NCBI RefSeq assembly: GCF_017571525.1
Contig: NZ_JAGETY010000023.1
Span: 1-39,419 of the forward strand
DNA: 39,419 bases
Reading direction: 5' to 3'
Source: Hymenobacter sp. BT559
GTDB taxonomy: Bacteria > Bacteroidota > Bacteroidia > Cytophagales > Hymenobacteraceae
The position numbers were made by a program, and so were the translations under genes. Under the pieces are notes generated by a model. It saw nothing but the letters and a program-made list of their open reading frames with translations, was not told the DNA's origin and did no database searches. Positions 34,362-39,419 of the stretch are shown one piece after another (within the stretch, counting starts at the first letter, position 1; the number at the start of each line of letters is the position of its first letter).

Positions 34362-36692
34362 ATGCTACACCGTTACCTCCTCGCCCCGCTGGCCGCCCTG
34401 CTCCTGCTGGCCGCCTCCCTCACCGCGCAGGCCCAAACTGGCTCCGTGGGCATCGGCACCACCGCCCCCGATGCGTCGGCTGCGCTCGACATCGTGAGCT
34501 CCAGCAAGGGCCTGCTGCTACCGCGCGTGGCCGCCGCCTCGGCCGTCGCCTCGCCCGCACCGGGCCTGCTCGTCTACCAGACCGGCGCCCCAGCCGGCTT
34601 CTACTACAACGCGGGCACGGCCGCTGCTCCCAGCTGGCAGCAGGTGGGCACCACCACCAACGGCGACAACCTCGGCAACCACACGGCCACCCAAAACCTG
34701 AACCTGCGGGGCTATCAGCTCGTGGGCAACGGCGGCAGCCAGGGCCTGAGCGTGAGCAATGCCGGCCAGCTGGGCATCGGCACCAGCACCCCCACCCAGC
34801 AACTCGATGTGAACGGCGGCATCCTGGCCCGCGCCAGCTCCGCCATCAGAACCCAGGGCGCCTACCTGCAATGGAACCGCAGCGGTGGGCTGGGCGAGAC
34901 CTGGCTGCTCAACCAGAAAGGTTTCGGCTCTGGTGGCATCTTCTTCGGCGCGTCCGATGCCGTGAGCAGCGGCGCTAATACCGTCACCGAGTGGGCCCGC
35001 TTCGACAACAACGGCCACCTGGGCATTGGCACTGCCCCCGACGCCTCGGCCGCGCTCGACGTGAGCAGCACCAGCAAAGGCTTGCTGCCGCCCCGGATGA
35101 GCCAAGACCAACGCAACGCCATCGGTTCGCCCGCGGCCGGCCTGACCATCTACAACACCACCACCGCCCACCTCAACACCTTCAACGGCACGAGCTGGGA
35201 CGAGGCGCTGAGCGCTACCCAGCAGCCTTATCAAAACGGGGCTACCACCTTCGCGGCCACCGGGGCCGCGCAGACGTACACCGTACCGGCGGGGGTCACG
35301 CGCTTGGCCGTGAGCGCCAGCGGGGCCCAAGGCGGCTCGTTCGCCTCCCTCAGCAGCTTCGGCGGCAAGGGGGCGCAGGTGCAAACGACGCTGGCGGTGG
35401 TACCCGGTGAGGTATTGAACGTTTACGTAGGCACCGCTGGCACTTCCAGCACCTCCTTGACTAGTCAGGCTCCCGGCGGGTTCAATGGGGGCGGCAATAG
35501 CTCGCGCGACCCCTCAGCCGGTGGTGGCGGGGCCACCGACTTGCGGCGCGGGACCACCAAGCTGGTGGTAGCGGCCGGTGGTGGCGGTGCGGATTATCAA
35601 AATGGTTTCAATGGCGGCGACGGCGGGGCTCCTAACGGTAACGCGGGCAGCACGCTCAACTATACAGGCTGGGCCGGCTCGGGCGGCACCCAGACGGCCG
35701 GCGGAAGCTCGGGCGGCAGTCTGGGCCAGGGCGGACAAGGAAATGCCGGCGGCGGCGGCGGCGGCGGCTACTACGGCGGCGGGGGCGGCGGCTTAAACGG
35801 CGGAACTGCGTTCCCCCAATATGGTCCCGGGGGCGGCGGCTCGTCCTGGGTGACGCCCAGCTCGACGAACACGACGATGACGGCTGGCGCCAACCCTGGC
35901 AACGGAACCATCACCTTGTCGCCCGCGCCGTTCTACGCAGCCCCGCCCCTGGATGGCAGCAACTTCACCAGCGTGGCCTCGGCCAATGGCTTGTTGGCTC
36001 GTGGTGCTGATATCATCAACGAGCAGGGGGCGCACCTGCAGTGGAACCGCAGCGGCTATCTGGGCGAAACCTGGCTGCTGAACTAGAACGGCAGCGGGCC
36101 GGGCGGCATCCGCTTCGGGCAGTCCGACCTGAACAACAACGTATCCGAGTGGGCACGCTTTGACAGCAACGGCAATCTGGGCATCGGCACGACAACCCCC
36201 GGCCAGAAGCTGACCGTCATCGGCAACATCTGCGCCTCGGGCGGCCTCAACTGCGCCTCCGACGGCCGCTACAAGCGCGACGTGGTGCCGGTGCAGGGCG
36301 CCCTGGCCTCGGTGCTCAAGCTGCGCGGCGTGACCTACTACTGGAAGCAGGCCGAGTTTCCCGACAAGCAGTTCCCGGCCCGCCGGCAGCTGGGCTTCAT
36401 CGCCCAGGAAATCGAGCCCTACTACCCCGAGATGGTGACCACCGACGCCGACGGCTACAAGAGCGTCGACTACTCCCGACTGACTTCCGTGCTGGTGGAG
36501 GCTATGAAAGAACAGCAGCAGCAGATTGAGGCCCTCAAAGCCCAGAATACCGCTCTGCAAACCCGCGCCACTTCGGCCGAAACCAAAGCGGCTTCTGCGG
36601 ACGCTAAAGCCGCCCAAGCCACGGCCACGCTGGAAACCTTCGAAGCCCGGCTGCGGCGGCTGGAGGGGGCCGGCGGGCAAGCCCAGCGCTAA
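34362..36692 (+). pseudogene. Tail-fibre-like surface protein with Gly-rich and peptidase-S74 domains, interrupted by TAG
   Basis: A 776-codon frame with one stop at codon 575 (TAG, 36084-36086). Order: signal peptide ('LAALLLLAASLTAQAQ'); repeats of the kind 'SVGIGTTAPDASAALDIVSS' plus 'SKGLLLPRV'; a block 'LQWNRSGGLGETWLLNQ'; a glycine-rich domain (about residues 300-520, 'TYTVPAGVTRLAVSASGAQG', 'GGGATDLRRGTTKLVVAAGG') resembling the ALK/LTK glycine-rich domain; a second 'LQWNRSGYLGETWLLN' ending in the TAG. Beyond the stop are 'RFDSNGNLGIGTTTPGQKL' and the peptidase-S74 chaperone ('CASDGRYKRDVVPVQGALAS', 'RRQLGFIAQEIEPYYPEM') with a coiled-coil tail. The paired repeat has CAG at the stop position, so CAG to TAG is the likely event. 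The product is either truncated or made by read-through. Confidence 0.85.
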
Positions 36693-36757
36693 TTTTTGCT
36701 TCTTGCCTTCCAGCAAAGGCGGGCTACTGTTCCCGTTCACTATTCCCCTGTTGAAAA

Positions 36758-37645
36758 ATGAATCGTCGCTTACTCCTCGCCCTGCTGCTGGCCGTCCCTT
36801 GTTTTGCCCGCGCCCAGGGCGTCGGCATCGGCACCACCGCCCCAGCGGCTTCGGCGGCGCTCGACATCGTGAGCACCAGCAAGGGCCTACTGCTGCCCCG
36901 CCTGAGCCTGGCCCAGCGGCTGGCCATGGGCACGGGCGCCATCGCCGCCCCGGTGGCGGGCCTGCTCATCTATCAGACCGACAACACCCCCGGCCTCTAC
37001 GCCTACGGCGGCACGGCCTGGGTGCGCCTCGGGGCCGACAACCTGGGCAACCATACGGCCACCCAGGCCCTGAACCTCGGGGCCAATGCCCTGGTGGGCA
37101 ACGGCGGCACGGCCGGCCTCACCCTCAGCAGCGCCGGCGATGCGGCCGTGGCCGGCGCCGTGCAGGTGCCCGCCGCCAGCGCCTACCGCTACGCCTCGCC
37201 CAAGGCCTACACCGTCGTCTACGGCCCCAACGACTTTCAGCCCGCGGACGCTAGTCCCGATAATGCGAAGTACGTAGCCAGCCAGAGCGGCGGCGCTGAA
37301 ACCGTGTACGGCACGACCACCGGCTCCTTGGTCGTTCTCCTGCACCTGCCACAAGGAGCCGTGGTCACCAGCCTGGTGCTCATCTACCAGGATTATAACA
37401 ACGGCGGAGCCCCTTTCGGCGTTGGCCTGGCCTTGGTAGCCAACTATATCCCGGGCCCTTCGCAAACCCTGGCTAGTTTCACTTCTACGGGTCGTCCGGG
37501 CAACACGCAGGCCACCATCCCGGTGGGAAGAACTATCGACAATACGAACACCGGCTACTCCCTGCGCGCGACGTTCGGTTATTCCACTCCCGCTGTGTCC
37601 ATTTATGGAGTGCAGGTCAACTACACCGTGACGCAGGCCGAGTAG
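36758..37645 (+). CDS. Secreted surface protein sharing the tail-fibre N-terminal repeat
   Basis: A 295-aa protein with signal peptide ('RRLLLALLLAVPCFARAQ'). The first about 120 residues repeat the preceding gene: 'GVGIGTTAPAASAALDIVST', 'SKGLLLPRLSLAQRLAMGTG', 'LLIYQTDNTPGLYAYGGTAW' and 'NLGNHTATQALNL'. The C-terminal half is a beta-rich domain unlike the neighbour ('TTTGSLVVLLHLPQGAVVTS', 'YSTPAVSIYGVQVNYTVTQA'). It has no S74 chaperone and no T9SS tail, so how it is displayed is unclear. It starts 66 nt after the S74 gene and may be co-transcribed with it. Confidence 0.75.
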   Translation: MNRRLLLALLLAVPCFARAQGVGIGTTAPAASAALDIVSTSKGLLLPRLSLAQRLAMGTGAIAAPVAGLLIYQTDNTPGLYAYGGTAWVRLGADNLGNHTATQALNLGANALVGNGGTAGLTLSSAGDAAVAGAVQVPAASAYRYASPKAYTVVYGPNDFQPADASPDNAKYVASQSGGAETVYGTTTGSLVVLLHLPQGAVVTSLVLIYQDYNNGGAPFGVGLALVANYIPGPSQTLASFTSTGRPGNTQATIPVGRTIDNTNTGYSLRATFGYSTPAVSIYGVQVNYTVTQAE

Positions 37646-37763
37646 GCAGGTGCCGGCTCGCGGGCGAACACTCCGGTGGCCAGCGCCACCGCCGAAGCCC
37701 CGGCCCTGCCGCCACCGCCGCCTTCGAGGTCCAGCGGTGGCGGTGGGCAGGCCCAACGCTAAG
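37646..37763 (+). pseudogene. Possible remnant of an S74-type protein C-terminus
   Basis: Right after the previous stop the same frame stays open to 'GGGGQAQR' and TAA at about 37761. The S74 gene also ends 'GAGGQAQR', and the last 21 bases differ at only three positions. The preceding bases are a compressed, Pro-rich version of the neighbour's Ala-rich tail. It may be a leftover from recombination between tail-fibre-like genes. Confidence 0.35.
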
Positions 37764-37766
37764 CCA

Positions 37767-37786
37767 GGCCGCCGCACCGGGCGGCC
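37767..37786 (+). terminator. GC-rich hairpin between surface-protein genes
   Basis: GGCCGCC (37767-37773) and GGCGGCC (37780-37786) pair around a 6-nt loop. No close T-run follows, so termination may be partial. Confidence 0.4.
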
Positions 37787-37831
37787 GAACAGCCCCGATG
37801 CTTTTCCTCATCTTGTTCCTGAATGCTTCCG

Positions 37832-39262
37832 ATGAAAATATTCTTTACCCTGGCCCTGCTGCTGCCTTCACTGGCGGGCCTGGCCCAAACGGCCCTGACC
37901 AACGACGGTGCCACCCTCACGGTGGGCACCGGTGCCGTGCTCTACGTGGCCGGCACCGTGCAGAACAACGCCAGCGGCACCCTGACCAGCGCCGGCACCC
38001 TGCAGCTCACTGGCGACCTGAACAATGCCGGCCCGCTAAACAGCAGCGGCACGCTGCTGTTTAGCGGGGCCACGGACCAAACCTTTGTCCCCGGCGCGGC
38101 TACCGTGCGTAATCTCACGCTCGGCAACACCGGGGCGGCGGGCAGCAACCGCTTGTTTATCGGGGGCGACCTGGTGGTGAGTACCCTGCTGACCCTGACC
38201 CAAGGCCTGGTGCGCACCCAGGGGGTCGGGGCGGCGCTCTACATCCTGAGCCTGCCCGACGGGGGCCGGGTGGTGGGCGAGGCCCCGGGCCAGTACGTAC
38301 AGGGCCGGCTGGCCGTGACGCGCACGACCGTGAGTGCCGGCACGGGCTCCGTCGACTTCACCAATGGCCTGGTGCTCAATCCGAATGGGCAAAGCCTGGG
38401 CCCCGTCACGGTGACGCGCACGGCGGGGCTGCAAACGGCGGGCGTGAGCTACGGCACGAACGTGGGCGGCACCACCCAGGGCATCGACCGGGTGTGGCAG
38501 GTCACGGCCGCCCAGGCCCCGAGCGCGGCTACCCCCGCATCGGCCACCGTGAGCTGGCTGAGCGACGACGACAACGGCTTCAACCCCGCCACGCCCGCCC
38601 AGCTCTGGCGCGCCGACCAGGCCAGCGGCCCCTGGGCTCCGCAGGGCGCGCCGGCCAGCGCCAGCGCCCGCTCGTTCACGGCCAACGTGACGCAATTCGG
38701 CGTGCTCACCCTCAGTAATACCAGCCAGCCGCTGCCCGTGACGCTGGTCAGCTTCACCGCCGTGGCGCAGGGCGGGGATGCGCGCCTGGACTGGGCCACG
38801 GCCTCGGAACAGCACAACGACCGCTTCGAGGTGGAAGTCAGCGTCGATGGCCAGGGGTATCGGCGCCTGGCCACGGTCGCCGGCCACGGCACGAGCGCGC
38901 CGGCCCACGCCTACCAGCTCGTGGACCCGGCCCTAGTACGCTACGCGGCCAGCCCCGTGTACTACCGCCTGCGCCAGGTCGATACCGATGGCACGGCGAC
39001 CTACTCGCCCGTGCGCGCGGTGCAGGTCAGCGCGGCGGCGCTGGCCCTGTTTCCCAACCCCACTAGCCGGGCCGCCACGCTCAGGGGCGCGCCGGCCGAC
39101 ACCCCGGTGCAGGTGTATGACGGGGTGGGCCGCCAGGTGCTGGCTGCTACCACCGATGCCAGCGGCACGGCCGAGTTGCTGCTACCTAGCGGCTACGCCA
39201 CGGGCGTGTACCTGGTGCGCGTGGGCCGTCAGGCCCTGCGCTTGACGGTGGAGGCGCGCTAG
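37832..39262 (+). CDS. Secreted protein with T9SS C-terminal sorting domain
   Basis: A 476-aa protein. The signal peptide is 'KIFFTLALLLPSLAGLAQ'. The N-terminal half is a repeat-rich beta structure ('LTNDGATLTVGTGAVLYVAG', 'LTSAGTLQLTGDLNNAGPLN', 'GATDQTFVPGAATVRNLTLG') like those in Bacteroidota surface proteins. The middle has 'PLPVTLVSFTAVAQGGDARL' with 'WATASEQHNDRFEVEVSVDG', a fibronectin-like module common just before T9SS tails. The last about 70 residues are the sorting domain ('LALFPNPTSRAATLRGAPAD', 'YATGVYLVRVGRQALRLTV'). No catalytic domain is seen, suggesting a structural or adhesive role. The ATG at 37832 is preferred over one three codons upstream. The remaining 157 bp to the window end hold no gene. 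Confidence 0.85.
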   Translation: MKIFFTLALLLPSLAGLAQTALTNDGATLTVGTGAVLYVAGTVQNNASGTLTSAGTLQLTGDLNNAGPLNSSGTLLFSGATDQTFVPGAATVRNLTLGNTGAAGSNRLFIGGDLVVSTLLTLTQGLVRTQGVGAALYILSLPDGGRVVGEAPGQYVQGRLAVTRTTVSAGTGSVDFTNGLVLNPNGQSLGPVTVTRTAGLQTAGVSYGTNVGGTTQGIDRVWQVTAAQAPSAATPASATVSWLSDDDNGFNPATPAQLWRADQASGPWAPQGAPASASARSFTANVTQFGVLTLSNTSQPLPVTLVSFTAVAQGGDARLDWATASEQHNDRFEVEVSVDGQGYRRLATVAGHGTSAPAHAYQLVDPALVRYAASPVYYRLRQVDTDGTATYSPVRAVQVSAAALALFPNPTSRAATLRGAPADTPVQVYDGVGRQVLAATTDASGTAELLLPSGYATGVYLVRVGRQALRLTVEAR

Positions 39263-39419
39263 CGGACGGCTCCGCGGCGAGCGGGGCACCGTGCGGCGCG
39301 CGACGGTAGCGCGGCCTAACGGGCAAGTAGAGTTGCCACAGCTTAGTGCCGAACAAGCGAAAAGCACCCTCTTGGTGCGGCTTGGTCGAGCTTCACCCTT
39401 TGTCACGCTTTGCGGGGGT

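Noticed and set aside
35500..35850. Gly-rich stretch as simple low-complexity or assembly artefact
   Set aside because: The surrounding beta motifs ('TYTVPAGVTRLAVSASGAQG', 'GGGATDLRRG') follow the order of a known glycine-rich domain, so it is read as a real domain.
39263..39419. Possible gene or terminator at the window end
   Set aside because: No ORF with coding character and no clear hairpin plus T-run before the sequence ends.

Overview
The window looks like chromosomal DNA from a high-GC member of the Bacteroidota, most likely Hymenobacter or a close relative in Hymenobacteraceae/Cytophagales. Support comes from Bacteroidota-type promoters (TAnnTTTG -7 boxes at 1229-1236, 7586-7593 and 12869-12876), type IX secretion (T9SS) C-terminal tails on two large secreted proteins, a PID-CTERM small protein, TonB-dependent receptors with carboxypeptidase-regulatory N-termini, a 7TM-DISM sensor and several IS3-family elements. 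The genus is inferred from style and remembered family resemblance; no search was run.

Layout. 0.1-2.6 kb: a tyrosine recombinase on the minus strand with its own promoter/operator and a perfect 20-bp inverted repeat downstream, an unrecognised ORF, and a ferric-reductase-like membrane protein. 2.7-5.9 kb: a large secreted BNR/sortilin-like beta-propeller protein. 6.1-7.6 kb: a decayed IS3 element that cuts off a FecA-like TonB receptor after about 70 codons. 7.6-14.9 kb: redox and detoxification genes (FAD/NAD disulfide oxidoreductase, peroxiredoxin-like protein, Crp/Fnr regulator, AraC regulator, AhpD-like protein) mixed with decaying genes: a Tat-exported haloacid dehalogenase, a flavodoxin-like protein with three in-frame stops, and a truncated alpha/beta hydrolase. 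The Crp/Fnr gene is still open, but two compensating frameshifts scramble its helix-turn-helix. 14.9-16.5 kb: two nested IS3-type remnants.

16.8-28.5 kb is the best-preserved and most interesting block, seven genes all on the plus strand: TPR protein, HupE/UreJ membrane protein, a small His/Cys-containing secreted protein, a TonB-dependent receptor, two tandem DUF4331 proteins (the second extended by about 650 residues and a T9SS tail) and a PID-CTERM microprotein. I infer a cell-envelope uptake or handling system, possibly for a metal or metal complex, in which exported DUF4331 proteins work with the receptor and HupE. Same-orientation copies of one IS (a remnant at 14858-15858 and an intact copy at 28615-29858) bracket the block.

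28.6-32.0 kb: the intact IS3 copy, a small zinc-ribbon gene next to a 20-bp palindrome, and a second IS type whose left end carries four iterations of its terminal motif. 32.3-39.3 kb: a 7TM-DISM transmembrane regulator with a C-terminal HTH, followed by surface-protein genes: a tail-fibre-like protein with an ALK/LTK-type glycine-rich domain and a peptidase-S74 chaperone, broken by a CAG-to-TAG change; a shorter relative; and a T9SS-exported protein. No tRNA, rRNA or CRISPR array was recognised.
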